In this document: positions 1 to 11,800 of the stretch, piece by piece | How positions within the stretch are numbered: position 1 is the stretch's first letter | How the letters are laid out: each line of letters opens with the position of its first letter | DNA from: Lithodes maja | Lineage: Eukaryota; Arthropoda; Malacostraca; Decapoda; Lithodidae | Length of the DNA: 64,000 bases | Reading direction: 5' to 3' | Assembly: GCA_037953745.1 (NCBI GenBank) | Contig: JBAKBP010001606.1 | Span: forward strand, 33,271-97,270 | Notes under the pieces: model-generated | What the model saw: the letters and a program-made list of their open reading frames with translations, nothing else | The model's database searches: none | What the model was told of the DNA's origin: nothing | Program-made: the position numbers and the translations under genes

Positions 1-1083
1 TAACCCACTCATCATCCCCATGTGTTCTAGCTAGCAGGCCAAGTCACAGGAACAACGAGTCCCAGCACCGAAAGCGAGAACCCAGGAAAAGACTGCAGAG
101 AACACAAGGACAGATAAATTACGTTACTCTACTATACCGGCACTACGAGCGAGCTGTAGTCTCTGGTACTGCACTTGCTCCTGGCTCGGTAGGCAAATCA
201 AGGCTAAGTCCTCGCCCCTCTACAGACAACTCCTGGGCATGGTCGGGCTCTTACACATGGCACTAGTCTAGTCACAAATTGGATGATGAGCTGGGCATAT
301 AACTCGTGAACATGTAGAACGTTCACCAACTATCCTCATCAAGAAGATCGCTGTTCACATTAACCCCTTAAATCTAATACATGTAAATATATGCTTGTCC
401 TAAGAGTAATACGAGAGGTGAGTGCTGAAACTCCTTTAGGACCTCAAGGGAAGGTTATGCATTTAAATAGAGAGAAGAATGAAATGAGAGTAATGTCGTC
501 AGAGAGAAAGAGTGCAACCGTGAGAAATTGGGAGAGAGGGCAAGGGATGTTAGAATCTCAAAGGTTCTAGGCAACCTGATCATGGAACACACAGCGAGCC
601 TCCAGGCAATGTGCAGTACGACAACATGGGCAACCCAGGCAGCATAGGCAGGCGGCAATGGACTACCAACCCTGTCGCACCTAGCTATAAGCGCAAGGCT
701 GCCAACCGGTCCATACGTCTGGCAACCACCACTTCGGCAGCGTGGCACGTTGCTACCCTCTCGCTCTGAAAACTAACTCACTCTCTCTCTCTGAACTCCC
801 ATTGTCTTATCTATCAACTTCTCTATTGATACTACATATTAAATGGAAGGTCTCGACATGGCTTAAAACAAAACCCACCACTGGTTAGCACATGACGAGA
901 CCTTTGCAGAGATACAAAGAACATAGTTATACGTTGTCACACTCAATATAAGCAGCCAGCACGGTACAGCGGTACACGGTACACGGTACACGGTACCGCA
1001 CAGTGGCGGTACAGTGGAGTACCAAGGAGTACAATCAGGTAGCGTTGCCACGCACTGGGTGCGTCACAATTCCTATTCATATC
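1..1083. other. No gene recognised; flank or possible 5' LTR remnant of gypsy-1
   Basis: No coding signal I can support. It contains a short CT microsatellite (781-792) and a small tandem array of a CGGTACA-type unit (about 962-995). The segment just before 1004 ends in ...CACAG and is followed by TGGCGGTAC, which resembles the LTR end / TGG primer-site arrangement of gypsy-2 at 8634-8639. It may therefore be the end of the 5' LTR of gypsy-1, but no matching 3' LTR was recognised, so this stays a weak inference. Confidence 0.3.
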
Positions 1084-2615
1084 ATGGGGAAGGAGGATGT
1101 TTGGCAGTTTATTAGAACCCAACCTAGTCAAGAAGAGGTTGCTAGTAGGAGTAGTGATGAATTAAGACATGTGTTGGAGGTGTATGGTTGGAGGTGCAGT
1201 GGTCTGGCTAAGGGAGAGTTAGTTCAAGAGGTGTGTAAGTTAGCTATACAGCTTAGTGGTCCTCATGATGAAGCTAGTACTCGTGTTGTGGATGATGCTA
1301 CCATCCAGCATGAGCCACAGTGCCCTAGCAGTCAGGTTAGCTATTATTCTACTGGGGCCGGGAGGGGAACAACAACTCCAGAAGAGCTATAGGTGATACT
1401 ACAGTTAGGCAGCCTCCCACTATTACCAAAGCAACTGCCACCATGCCTCCACAGTCAGCTTTTAAACCTATCTGTACGGCCCCTTCATTTACCCAGGGCT
1501 ATGTTTATGCCCCTATGGCCAGTAAATTTGTTTTGAGTTATGCTAGCAATCCCCAGTATCCTCCTTCTTCCCCCCATGTGTCGTGGGCCACACCCCTGCA
1601 TTTCACTGTCACTCATACGGTGGGTGCTCAACACAATGTTTCCTCCTATAACCCCAATAGGGTCTCGATGGAGCCCAGAGGTTGAGCTCCAGTTAAAGAC
1701 ATTGGAGATAGAGGAGAAGAGAATACAGTCAGAGAGATAGAGAGATGGAAGAGAGGATTAAGTTGAAGAAGATGGAGTTGGAGATAGAGGAGAAGAGAAT
1801 ACAGTCAGATTTGGAGAAGACGAAGTTGTAAACTAGTGGGCAAAGACGACAGGGGAATAATGCTGGGCATGTATCTAAGGAGGAGGCAGAAGAGGTGCTG
1901 TTGTCTCGTCGGCTGAAACTCGTGCCGGCCTTCGATGAACTTAAGGTCACGGAATGGTTCTTACGTTTTGAGAAGAAGGCCCACGAATATCAGTGGCCGA
2001 GGCAACGCTGGGCAAAGTTGTTGTCCAATGTATTAAAAGGCAAGGCTCTTGATGCCTACGATCACCTAGAAGTGCAGGAGTTAGAGTATGATGTACTTAA
2101 AGAGGCTGTGTTAAAAGTCTACGAGCTACGTCCTGAAGCTTACAGACTAGCGTTCAAGGGGGCTCGGAAGCGGTAGGGGGACTCGCATGTGGAATGTGCC
2201 AGGTACCGGTGCTATACTCTAGCTAAGTGGTTGCACTCAGAAACAGCTGATACTTTTGAGGCGGCGTGTGAGGTTTGGCTGATGGAGCAGTTTACCAGCA
2301 TAGTTTAACGGGACATTGGGGCAAAATTAAAAGAAAAGCAGTTTAAATCATTAAGGGAAGCAGCAGTTTGGGTTGATGACTTTGCACTAGCGGAGCGTTT
2401 TTGGTGACAGGAGAGACCGACCTGTGCACCAAGCAGCCACGGTATCCGCTCGCCCATCATCACCCAAAGTTACCACAAATAAGGCACAACATTATAACAA
2501 GGCTGATAACCAGCGAGCTTCTACGGAAGTGCGGTGTTACTTTTGCAAACAAGTGGGTCATATAAAACCTCAGAATGCTAAGTGGAAGGGTACCCAGGGA
2601 CCCAAGGCTGTCTAG
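1084..2615 (+). pseudogene. gypsy-1 gag, broken, SCAN-like capsid
   Basis: Structural (Gag) protein remnant. ATG at 1084 opens a frame to 1390 with a SAP-like stretch (SSDELRHVLEVYGW). The frame then breaks, and the capsid resumes at 1895-2176 with a close match to gypsy-2. After the stop at 2174-2176 the downstream frames still read WLHSETADTFEAA and LMEQF, the gypsy-1 counterpart of the SCAN-like segment in gypsy-2. The zinc knuckle in 2424-2615 reads CYFCKQVGHIKPQN, so the last Cys of CCHC is lost. Start choice is uncertain because the frame is also open upstream. Clearly non-functional. Confidence 0.75.
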
Positions 2616-2713
2616 TTGGTGGCGACACTAGGCGACATGCCTGTGAAAGGCGAGCCAGGTACGGGTGAGTCTGGGGGGCAGTGTAGACCAGCGGTAAGCA
2701 GGGTTGTGAGCAC

Positions 2714-2787
2714 TTTTTTTTTTTTTTTTTTTTAATATGTGAGTAAGGGAGGCAAAAGGCAGAACTGCCTATAGCGAGTGCCTCCCC
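2714..2787 (-). mobile_element. Solo LINE 3' tail inserted in gypsy-1
   Basis: Twenty T (2714-2733) followed by about 54 bp that, read on the minus strand, match the 3' UTR of the LINE ending near 36.7 kb: both carry the core GGCAGTTCTGCCTTT and a GGAGGCACTCG block. This is a severely 5'-truncated LINE copy with its poly(A) on the minus strand, sitting between the gag and protease parts of gypsy-1. The same tail is amplified in tandem at 60241-60540. Confidence 0.65.
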
Positions 2788-2899
2788 ATAGTTGAAAAAG
2801 TAACAGGGCCAAAATCAAGGGACATTCGAGCCAAAATGCCTGGACACCCGGAGTTTGAAGCCACTTGAGCATAGCCAGACTTTCCCTGATTGGTGTCGG

Positions 2900-3526
2900 C
2901 CATTTATACATGATGGATCAGTACGGATCAGGGAGCAGACGTACCCTGTCAAGGTGTTTAAGGATGCTGGTGCGCAACAATCCATGTGTCGCAACCTGCT
3001 GACAGGGGGACCGGAAAGTTTGTAATATGCAGGGGAATCAACAGTGAACAATGCTGTGATTTAGTCCCGGTGACCCTAGAGTGCCCACTTTTGACCGCAG
3101 AGGGTAAGGTGGCCATGGTGGACACTCTGCCAGTTGAGAGGGTGGACTTTTTGCTCGGGACTGACTTGGCTGGGGATGCAGTTTTCCCGCCTCCTATAGT
3201 CGTCGCTGAGGCTGTTTTTGACCCATGCTGGTGGTGGTTTGCAAGAAGATTACATGGACTTTATCTACCCTTTTTGTGCAGTGACCCGATCAATGGCACA
3301 AGTGGCACAACAGGGGGATGATTTAGTGGATGCGGGGGCCGACAGCCATGAGAGCGGGCCATCCCATGATGCACTACTAGATGATACTGGCTCGGAGGCA
3401 GCTGTGGACTTGGCTGACCCCAGTGAGGCTACTGAGACTAGTAGAGGTGACCTAGTGTTGGATGAGAGTCTGACATGGTGCCACCGACTCAACCTTCTGC
3501 TATTTTTGAAAGGTCAGAGGTAACTG
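2900..3526 (+). pseudogene. gypsy-1 aspartic protease and downstream linker, broken
   Basis: Retroviral-type aspartic protease remnant. The active-site region reads VFKDAGAQQSM near 2958, so the canonical D-T/S-G has become DAG. The C-terminal part in 2986-3321 (PVERVDFLLGTDL) parallels LPVEGVDLLLGNDF of gypsy-2. It is followed by an acidic, low-complexity linker (3218-3523) like the one between protease and integrase in gypsy-2. At least two frameshifts lie in this stretch. Confidence 0.7.
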
Positions 3527-3535
3527 AGGTAAACC

Positions 3536-3611
3536 ATACCCTCAACCTATTACTTTTATTTGCAACGCAATAGAAAATTAGTTGCAAATAAAAGTAATAG
3601 GTTGAGGGTAT
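3536..3611. repeat. 31-bp perfect inverted repeat at the CR1 5' end
   Basis: Arms 3536-3566 and 3581-3611 are exact reverse complements by eye, separated by a 14-bp loop. The right arm lies in the LINE endonuclease coding frame; the left arm lies between the target duplication and the first coding bases. It looks like a copy-back made at the end of reverse transcription rather than part of the element's normal 5' end. Confidence 0.85.
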
Positions 3612-4637
3612 ATTATACACATTGTAGGAGTTTATGTAACAAAATGAACGAACTTAGAGCACTCGTTAGCACAGAAAATATAGACATAATAGCGCTAACT
3701 GAAACGTGGATTAATACAGAATCTAGGCATTTTTTTAGCAGAATTTGATATTCCAGGATATAGTTTGTTTAAATATGACCGAACAAGTAGGAGGGGCGGG
3801 GGTATAGCAGTGTTTGTCAGGAGTACATTAAAAAGCTGTATTAAATCAGGTATTAGACTAAATAATGATAATGAAAGTGTTTGGGTAGAGGTTAACGAAG
3901 GTAGTGAGACCATAGTTATTGGAGTTATATATAGACCGCCTAATATGAGTAGAAATGGCGGAACATCGTTATGGGAGGAAATTAAAATAGCATCAAGGTT
4001 TAGCAATGTGTGCATTATGGGGGATTTTAATTTTCCGAACATTGATTGGCAGCACCAAATAGGCGACTCCGATTCAGTATAGTTTATTGAAGTAGTACAA
4101 GGTAGTTTTTTATTTCAATTCATAGATACGCCGACTAGAGGTATTAATATTCTTGATTTAGTTTTCAGTAACAATGAACATATGATAAATGATGTAGAGA
4201 TTGGTGACCACCTAGGAAATAGCGATCATAAATCTATGTATTTTAATATACAATGGACAGGGAATGCTAAAGAGAATACGACACTTATCCCAGATTTCAG
4301 AAAAGCCGATTATGGTGGGCTAAGAAGAGACTTAAGGGTGGACCCTATTGTTAATCAATTAAGTCAGGATATGCCAGAGTTAAACTTGCCACCTACATAT
4401 AACCAGTTTATTGCTTCACTCCACAATGCTCAAAATAAATATATCCCTAAAAGAAGATTTAGATCGACGCAGAATCAACCAAAATGGATGACTAATAAGC
4501 TAATAGATCTTATAGGAAAAAAGGAAGGAATATATAGAAAAAGAAAGAAAGGCGAAAATCATCTACATAATTATATACTATCAGACTCTATCAAGACAGG
4601 TCAAAAAGGAAATCAGGAAAGCAAAAAGAAATTATGA
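3575..4637 (+). pseudogene. CR1-like LINE endonuclease (APE type), frameshifted
   Basis: Apurinic-endonuclease-like nicking domain used in target-primed reverse transcription. Motifs in order: RVYYTHCRSLCNKMNELRAL, IIALTETWI (catalytic E), GGGIAVFVRS, VIGVIYRPP, IMGDFNFPNIDW (GDFN), and GNSDHKSM (SDH). The frame is interrupted near 3735 at a T7 run, by an in-frame stop at 4081, and by a shift near 4600. N-terminal ORF1 and 5' UTR are absent, so the copy is probably 5'-truncated. Confidence 0.85.
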
Positions 4638-6353
4638 AATAAGGATAGCCAGTGACTCAAAAAATAACCCTAAAGCTTTTTACCAACTATGTAAATCTAA
4701 AGTTAGAGATGTAATATGCCCCCTAAAAACTTCAATAGGAGAAATAACAGAAAATTATTTAGAAATGTGCAGTACATTAAATAGTCAGTTTCTTTCCGTT
4801 TTCACTAATGAAAATTTGGCACAGATTCCAGAAGTCAATATGGTATATAGTGATAGTATAGAAAATATGTTAAGTACAGTTAGTATAAGTAGAAATGATG
4901 TGCTTAAGGAAATTGACAGACTGAAACCTCAAAAATCGCCTGGTCCTGACGAGGTATATGCTAGAGTATTAAAAGAATGCAGAGATGAGTTAAGTAGCCC
5001 ATTAGCATTTTTATTTAACAAGTCAATAGAAACAGGTTTAGTTCCAGAAGCTTGGAAGCTTGCAAATGTAGTTCCGATCTTCAAAAAAGGTGATAAATCA
5101 ATAGCATCCAATTACCGTCCCATTAGTCTCACATCAATCATAGGAAAGTTGCTAGAGTCTATTATTGCTAGGAAAATTAGAAGCCCTTAGAAAAATTTAA
5201 CTTAATAAATTCTTCTCAGCATGGATTCACTCAGGGACGTTCTTGCCTTACTAATTTGCTTAGCTTTTTCTCAGAGGTATATGAAGCAGTAGATAGTGAC
5301 AAGTCATATGATATTATTTATTTAGATTTCAGTAAAGCTTTCGACAGAGTCCCTCATGAGAGATTGATGAGAAAGGTTGAGGCACATGGAATAGGAGGAT
5401 CGTTGTTGGGATGGATTAGGTCATGGCTAATTGGTAGGAAACAGAGAGTCAGCATAAATGGTACCAAGTCAGAGTGGGGAGCAGTGAAAAGTGGTGTCCC
5501 CCAGGGATCGTTATTAGGTCCCCTGTTGTTTCTTATATACATAAATGACCTAGATTTAGGTATAACTAGTAGGATAAGTAAATTCGCAGACGATACTAAA
5601 ATGGGGAGATCAATTGATTCAGATAGCGATATAGAGTGCCTCCAAAGGGATCTAGATACCTTACATGAATGGTCAGTAAATTGGCAGATGAAGTTTAACA
5701 TTGACAAATGCAAGGTATTAAAGATAGGGAAGATGCAAACAAATGTTAAATATAAACTAGCTAATTTAGAATTAGAAAATTCAGACTGCGAGAAAGATCT
5801 AGGTGTGTTTGTTAGCAATGATTTGAAGCCTAGAAAACAGTGTATAAGCGTTCGTAATAAGGCAAACAGGATTCTCGGGTTCATCTCTAGGAGTGTGAGT
5901 AACAGAACTGCTGATGTTATCTTAAAACTTTACTTGTCATTAGTGAGACCCCATATAGATTATGCTGTCCAATTGTGGTGTCCTTATTACAGAATGGACA
6001 TAGATTCATTGGAGAGAGTACAGCGTAGAATGACAAAAATGATCCATAATATTAGAAATCTTCCGTATGAAGAAAGGTTGAAGAAATTAGGTTTACATTC
6101 GTTAGAGAGACGCAGAGTTAGAGGGGATATGATAGAGGTGTTCAAGTGGGTTAGTGGGATTAACAAAGGGGACATGACAAATGTACTAAAGCTCAGTGAT
6201 AGCGAAAGAACTCGTACCAATGGTTTCAAATTAGATAAATTTTGTTTCAGAAAAGATATAGGCAAATATTGGTTTGGTAACAGAGTTGTAGATGGGTGGA
6301 ATGCACTACCAAGTGCTATAGTGGGATCTAAAACGGTAGGGAGCTTTAAGATA
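4638..6353 (+). pseudogene. CR1-like LINE reverse transcriptase, interrupted by gypsy-2
   Basis: RT of the CR1-like LINE. An N-terminal part (4765-5190) has SPGPDEVYARVLKEC and SNYRPISLTSIIGKLLE. After a frameshift near 5190 a long frame (about 5200-6353) carries LDFSKAFDRVPHERL, SGVPQGSLLGPLLF and KFADDTKMG (catalytic ADD at about 5586-5594), then the C-terminal region ending VGSFK. At 6353 the frame runs into the gypsy-2 LTR. The last codons and the stop (TGA 16258-16260) lie on the far side of gypsy-2. Confidence 0.85.
6350..6353. other. Target site duplication of gypsy-2, left copy (GATA)
   Basis: GATA directly precedes the first LTR base; the same GATA follows the last LTR base at 16218-16221. 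Four to five bp is usual for Ty3/gypsy integrases. Confidence 0.85.
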
Positions 6354-8634
6354 TGTGACGCCTGCCAGCGTTGGCAGAATCGCCTCCCGGTAGCCACTAG
6401 CACTCGCCAGGGCAGTGAAATGGGCTACAGTCTGTCTACAATGTTGTACTTTCTTTCTTGTGAATCGTCATGTCACAGGCAGGGTAGAAGTGGTCTTTGT
6501 TTTCGCCTGTGACAATGCATTGTATTTTATATCATGAGTTGAACATAAGATGCATTGTAGTGAAGGAGAGAGAGAGAGCGAGCGAGCAAGGTGGGGGAGG
6601 TGATTGTTGCTTTTCCTCCTCCTCCCTCCTCCCTCCCGGAGGAGTTGCTCGCCCGCGTGGTCTATTCTCTCGGTTTTGATTGGCTGGTGGTTCCTGGCGC
6701 CTTCTGCAGGCCTGCTGCCGGGTGACGTAGCGGCCTGTGATTGGCTGACCACCGTGCCTTTGTGTGGGATCCTGGAGGGGTCCAGAGGAGCTATTCTCCT
6801 CAGAGCTTGCCTGACCCGCGTATCGCCTACATCCTTTGCAATTCTGTCCCCCATACTCGCTACTTTGCATACTATTTCTCTCTCTCGACTTCTCCTTTCT
6901 CATTCTCTAATCTTTATTAAACTCAACATCCCTTCTGGTTTCAGCATAGACGTTCACCGTCGACCAGTCGTATTGTACGCGAAGCTCTCAGATATTTCCA
7001 TGTATTAGGTTAAGGAGGTATTATGCTTTATTGAGGTTTAGAGAGACGGACTTTTCCGTATGTGTCCTCTCTCGGGAAGGTTGTAGACCGGTATATGTCT
7101 CCCTTGCAAGGTGTTGAGTGATTCTGCTTGGTTATCTAAAGCTAGACTAGGGGTAAGGTTACTGTGTCGTTGTCTCCGATGTGTGCAGTGTTAGCTAAGC
7201 TCTGCACGACATCGACAGGTACTGTGGGAGCCTAAGTTGTCTTCGGGTTGGGTTACTTTGCGAGCACAGCGCTGTGGTGTGAGAGGGCCATAGCCTATCC
7301 CTCACAACATAGTGCTGCCTCTTTGTGTTGACTTCTGAGGGATCGCCAGGATAGAGCTAGGTACTAGAGACCTAGATTTATCAAGAGAGCATCCCCGTCA
7401 TATAACGTAATCTTCATTACACCACCCTCGGACAACGTTAGGCTACGAGCCGCATGCTCGCCCATTGTTGCCCTGCCTTGACACCCCAGATAGACTTTAT
7501 TAACTGAGCAGACACTGGTTAGAGATAAGCCCCATTATTATATGTATGCAGCATTAATATTCACTGCACTTTTGAGCCGAGGTTGTTGTTGAGTTGCACA
7601 ACCCGAGTAGGCTGTTGCGTTGTGTCACAAAGCATTTCTTTAGTTGTCGAGCATTACTACCTTTGCGCAGTCTTTATTATTCGCCTGCCTATTATTACTA
7701 TATGTCCTAGCATTTATTGTGACCCGTATTCTGCATTATAATTGTTCAAGATTCTTTACGAACATCTTCCCAGCATCAGACTTATTTCAGAAGTTTCCAG
7801 TTGATGTTGGAGGACTAGCATTGCACTTTCTTTAATACAGGAGTGCCAGTTATTTGAGTATCTACCGTAATGTTAATTAATCACGTTAACTATCTTTTCT
7901 TTGTGTAACATAATCGAGTAATCTTTTACTGTTTGAGAATAGGCTGTTACATTGAGCATCAGCCTAGTGTGTGTGCACCAGTTACCGAGTCATTGGATAC
8001 CTCGTAGTCCAGGCACGACTCAGGGCGGTAATGGTGTTTTGTTTTCCAGTGTTTAACACCTTACGAGCGGCCTATGCGGTTTATAATATGTAGCCACCAG
8101 CGGGGTGTTTTTAGCCAAAATAGGGCTGTTTACGTGATCATTTTCATGCCTAAATAAGACCCAGAACGTAAAACAAGTAAATATCCCTGAAAGGGCATAA
8201 ACAGAGCTTTCGAATGACACCATAACGATCCCTTTATGATGGCTAGTTTTCTTGCAAAAACCGTGCAACGCGAGTGCAAAAAGCATGTAATTAGGCACTT
8301 TCCCCATACAATTCCGTATATAGCGAGTGAGAGAGGGAGGGAGGAGGTGGGATTCGTGTCAGTACGTCCACCGCGGTGGTCTGGAGCAGTCATACGCTCG
8401 CTACTCTCCTGCCACCACTTGTCTCTCTCTCTCAGCAACATTACGTCTGAAATTGCCACACGACCTATGTCGAGCGCCGCCACATAGTCCACATTTATTA
8501 TACTCGACTTATGTGGTGCGCCGACATTTAGGGGTTAAGGCAGGGGTTGGATCTAGTGTTACCGTTGTTGCTTTTTGCCATTATCTAGTCCAATATTGAA
8601 GAGCCCTGTGTCTTTGAGAACCTGGATCGTAACA
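6354..8634 (+). repeat. gypsy-2 5' LTR (with MITE inside)
   Basis: Matches the 3' LTR (14419-16217) along its whole length apart from the TTAA-flanked insert 8053-8538. It contains a GA-rich tract near 6568-6590 and a TTTATTAAA motif near 6915 that could serve as a polyadenylation-type signal. Frames inside it, such as 7644-7835, recur in the other LTR and are not genes. Confidence 0.93.
8053..8538. mobile_element. TTAA MITE, family A, copy 1 (in gypsy-2 5' LTR)
   Basis: A 478-bp insert flanked by TTAA on both sides (8053-8056, 8535-8538). The 3' LTR shows the unoccupied site TTAA at 16118-16121, proving a clean insertion. Termini are imperfect inverted repeats (CACCTTACGAGCGGC versus CCCCTAAATGTCGGC). 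Its interior shares long blocks with 24905-25381, 29437-29798 and the two ends of 19426-28679. TTAA duplications are characteristic of piggyBac-type transposition. There is no coding capacity. Confidence 0.88.
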
Positions 8635-8636
8635 AA

Positions 8637-8654
8637 TGGCGACCTTGCCAGGAT
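8637..8654 (+). promoter_or_regulatory. gypsy-2 primer binding site
   Basis: TGGCGACCTTGCC begins two bases after the LTR end at 8634. TGG at this place pairs with the CCA end of a tRNA primer. I could not assign the tRNA from memory. Confidence 0.7.
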
Positions 8655-8854
8655 CTTGTGAACTAAGCGATAATTGCAGGATTGATGTGGTCATTTGTTT
8701 TATTGAGGAATATAGTGGGCACGTTAGATTTTTTTTGGCAAAGTAGTATAGCACTTGAGAGTCTTCGGACATTTTTGGCAAGTGAATAGTGCTACATAGG
8801 AGCTTGGGTACTTCTTCTTTTTTGTTATAAACGTGAGAATTTTTGGTGGACACC

Positions 8855-11800
8855 ATGGGAGACGAATCATATCATACTGAGGGTTCAGGGAATGATGCAG
8901 GCTCTGATGGGCAGATGCCAGGGGGGTTAGTAACTAGTGAGGAGGCCGCAAAGAAGTTTTTGGAGGTGCCTATAACTGCTGATCGACTAGAGGGAATTAG
9001 CAAGTATGGTCTACAGTGTTTGGCTCCCCTCATGGGGCTTAAGGCGGCTCATGGCATCAAGAAGAACGATTTGAGGGCTTGCGTACTGGGGGTGGCTAGT
9101 GAGGTCCAGGGTGGAGAGGATGCTCGGGGACTTCTGCTCGAGCCCCCTCTCCACTCTACTCCCATCGGGACCTCTAGGATGCCGGAGTTTAGTACGTTCC
9201 CGCAGGCCGATAGCCGCTGGCAGCGTGGTTTAGGATCGCTGGGTGGGCCTCCAATAGTTGCACCTCCTCCTCGAGGTTTCACTACAGAAATGCTCTTCCA
9301 GCTTGAGATGGCTAAGATGCAGGCGGAGCGTGAGGAACGTCTCGAACTCGCTAAGGTTAAACAACAGACTGATCTCGAACTCGCGAGAATAAAAGCCCAG
9401 TCGGAGGCTGAGTCTACCAGGTACTGTGCAGATATCGATCTTGAGAAGACTCGGGTGGAAACGACGGGGCAACGTCTCGGTGGTGGGAATTGTGGGCATG
9501 ATCAGTCTTTGTCGCACCTGTTGAAACTAGTCCCTGTATTTGATGAGTCGGGTGTCACCAAATTTTTCATGAGATTCGAGAAGAAGTGCCAGGAACACCA
9601 GTGGCCTGGGGAGAAGTGGGCAGCCCTTGTTTCCTCTAGACTTGTGGGCAAGGGACTCAGGGCTTATGATGCATTGCCTATAGAGTCGTGTATTATCTAT
9701 GAGGAACTCAAGGAGGCTGTTCTGAGAGCATACGAACTACAACCAGAGACGTACAGGTTGAAGTTCCGGGGTGTTATCAAGGGTCGGGAGAGCACCTTTT
9801 TGGAACATGCCCGGGAGCTGTCCGATGCTTTTGGGAATTGGCTGAGGTCGGAGAAAGCTACTACGTTTGACGACATTAAACAGTTGGTGCTTTTAGAGCA
9901 GTTTTTCAAATGCACGGGCGGCGACCTGACGTTAAACCTGAAAGAAAAGCAACCAAAAACTCTACAGGAGGCAGCTGAGATGGCTGACCACCGGCTATCA
10001 CTAATTCGTGGATGCGGGTCTGCCCAGCGTAGTGAGGCAGGTAACAAGGGGCGTGACGCCCCACCCCCCCGAGTTAGTGATATACCTTATGCAAACAAGT
10101 ACAAGAGCCATGATACCAAGACTGACCACAAGACTAGCACCGTCCCGTTTAAGAAGGGGCCGGGCCCTTCCCAGTACCAAGGGAAGCCCAAAGGGGAGTT
10201 GGAGTGTTATCATTGTCATAAAAAGGGGCACTTTGCTAGAGTCTGTCCTAGCAAACCACCTACAGCAGCTGTGTCTTTGGCCTGCAACATTGGTGTGTCT
10301 CCGAAGTCGTCTGAGTTTGCCCGGGGCAGTTCGTCAAAGGCTGAGGCACAGCCAATGCAGAAGCACCTGGGAGGCTCGAATCCTGCTCGGGATGTTTTTT
10401 GCGACCATAGAGGGCGGGGTTGCGTGATGTGGGCGGGGTGCAAGCATGGAGTAGAGGTCTTGCGTGATACAGGTGCTTCCCAGACTCTGATGAAAAACTT
10501 GACTGGCTACCCTATAAACGCGGCTCGGGTGGTAGTGGTGCAGGGTATTAATGCAACTCGGTCATACCCGCTGGTGCGGTTGGAGTTGGAGGTGGATGGT
10601 GTGGCACGTGAATTGGATGTCGGGATTGTGGAGAAACTGCCAGTGGAGGGCGTCGACCTTCTTCTCGGCAACGACTTTGCAATGCCCGCTTCTGAGGTTC
10701 TACCCTTAGTCGTTGCCGAGAGGCCGGCCGACGTGAGTAGGGAAGAACAAGAGTGGGTCGAGCGGTGCCAGACACAACCCATGGCGTGTGTTGTCACCCG
10801 AGCTCGGGCAGTTAAAGTGTCACAGCCTAGTCCTCCGTCTTCAGACCAGCGGAGGAACGATCAACAGGAGGAGGCTAAAGGTGGAGTTGGTTTTAAGAGT
10901 TTTGACTCGGCGGCTCTCCTGGGTGATTCAGTATTAGCACCATTACTTAATTCTGGAGTAGCCCCTGGGCCTGTCATCGAGAGTGACGAGGCTGGGAATG
11001 ACGAGACTCCACGACAGCAACGTTATGTACATCGAGAGAGACAGAGGGAGCAGCCCAGTATCGGGGAGGGTCATGCATTGCTCCGGGAGCAGTTAGATCG
11101 CTTGGCACCCTCAGATATACGTCGGTTGCAACTAGAGGACCCTGAGCTCCAAACGTATGCTAATGGAGCTGTAGAGCTCGACGAGGACGGCGATGCACAG
11201 CCAGGAGATTTTTTTTATTTAGAAGGCATCCTCTATAGGCGTTTTCAAGACCCAAAACGTAGTTGGCAAGAGGGGTCCGGAGTTGTGAACCAGTTGGTGG
11301 TGCCACGGGAGTGCAGGGATAGCCTACTGAGGTTGGCGCATGACGTACCACTGGCAGGACATCTAGGGGTGAGAAAAACGGTGGCGGCTTTAGAAAAATT
11401 GTTTTGGTGGCCGGGGTTGAAGGGGCAGGTGGTAACCTGGATAGCAATGTGTCATACGTGCCAGAGGGTTGGAAAACCTAACCAAACAATTCCGAGAGCC
11501 CCGTTGCACCCCATTCCTGTCAGTGGACCGCCCTTCAGTAAGGTCATCATTGATATGGTCGGACCCCTACCCCCTACTAGTGCCGGTAATAAATTTCTAT
11601 TAACTATCATGGATGTGGCCACTCGTTATCCTGATGCATATCCAATGAAAAATGGCACGGCAAAAACTGTTGTCCGGAATCTGCTCTTGTATTGCTCGCG
11701 GTATGGTTACCCGCAAGAGGTGCAATCGGACCAAGGTTCTAATTTTACATCTAATCTGTTCAAACAAACTATGATTCAGCATGGCATCAGCACTGTCGTC

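Larger units (their letters stand above)
1084..3526 (+). mobile_element. gypsy-1, left part: decayed Ty3/gypsy gag-protease
   Basis: Left portion of an old Ty3/gypsy element whose right portion resumes at 16498. It aligns by eye with gypsy-2 (8855-10900): the capsid motif around RRLKLVPAFDE, the YELRPEAYRL segment, a zinc-knuckle remnant and a protease with the tail ERVDFLLGTDLAG. It carries many stops and frameshifts. The break at 3526 is the insertion point of a CR1-like LINE; the six bases TAACTG at 3521-3526 recur at 16498-16503, and the reading frame continues in phase from one side to the other when the insert is disregarded. Confidence 0.85.
3527..6353 (+). mobile_element. CR1-like LINE, 5' and coding part
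   Basis: APE-type non-LTR retrotransposon inserted into gypsy-1. It encodes an endonuclease then a reverse transcriptase. The element resumes after gypsy-2 at 16222 and ends at 16497 in five 8-bp TTCTTATG repeats, the kind of short 3' tandem tail known for CR1 elements. Together the two parts are about 3.1 kb. TSD TAACTG (3521-3526 and 16498-16503). CR1 placement rests on the RT motif FADDTK, the GVPQGSLLGPLLF block, the C-terminal LPYEERLKKLGLHSLERRR block and the 8-bp tail. Confidence 0.85.

Noticed and set aside
455..748. Possible host protein on the minus strand
   Set aside because: No domain, no splice context, and composition like its surroundings.
6468..7008. Overlapping frames of 120-134 codons on both strands
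   Set aside because: They lie in the gypsy-2 LTR and recur at 14533-15106 with the same sequence; LTR sequence, not genes.
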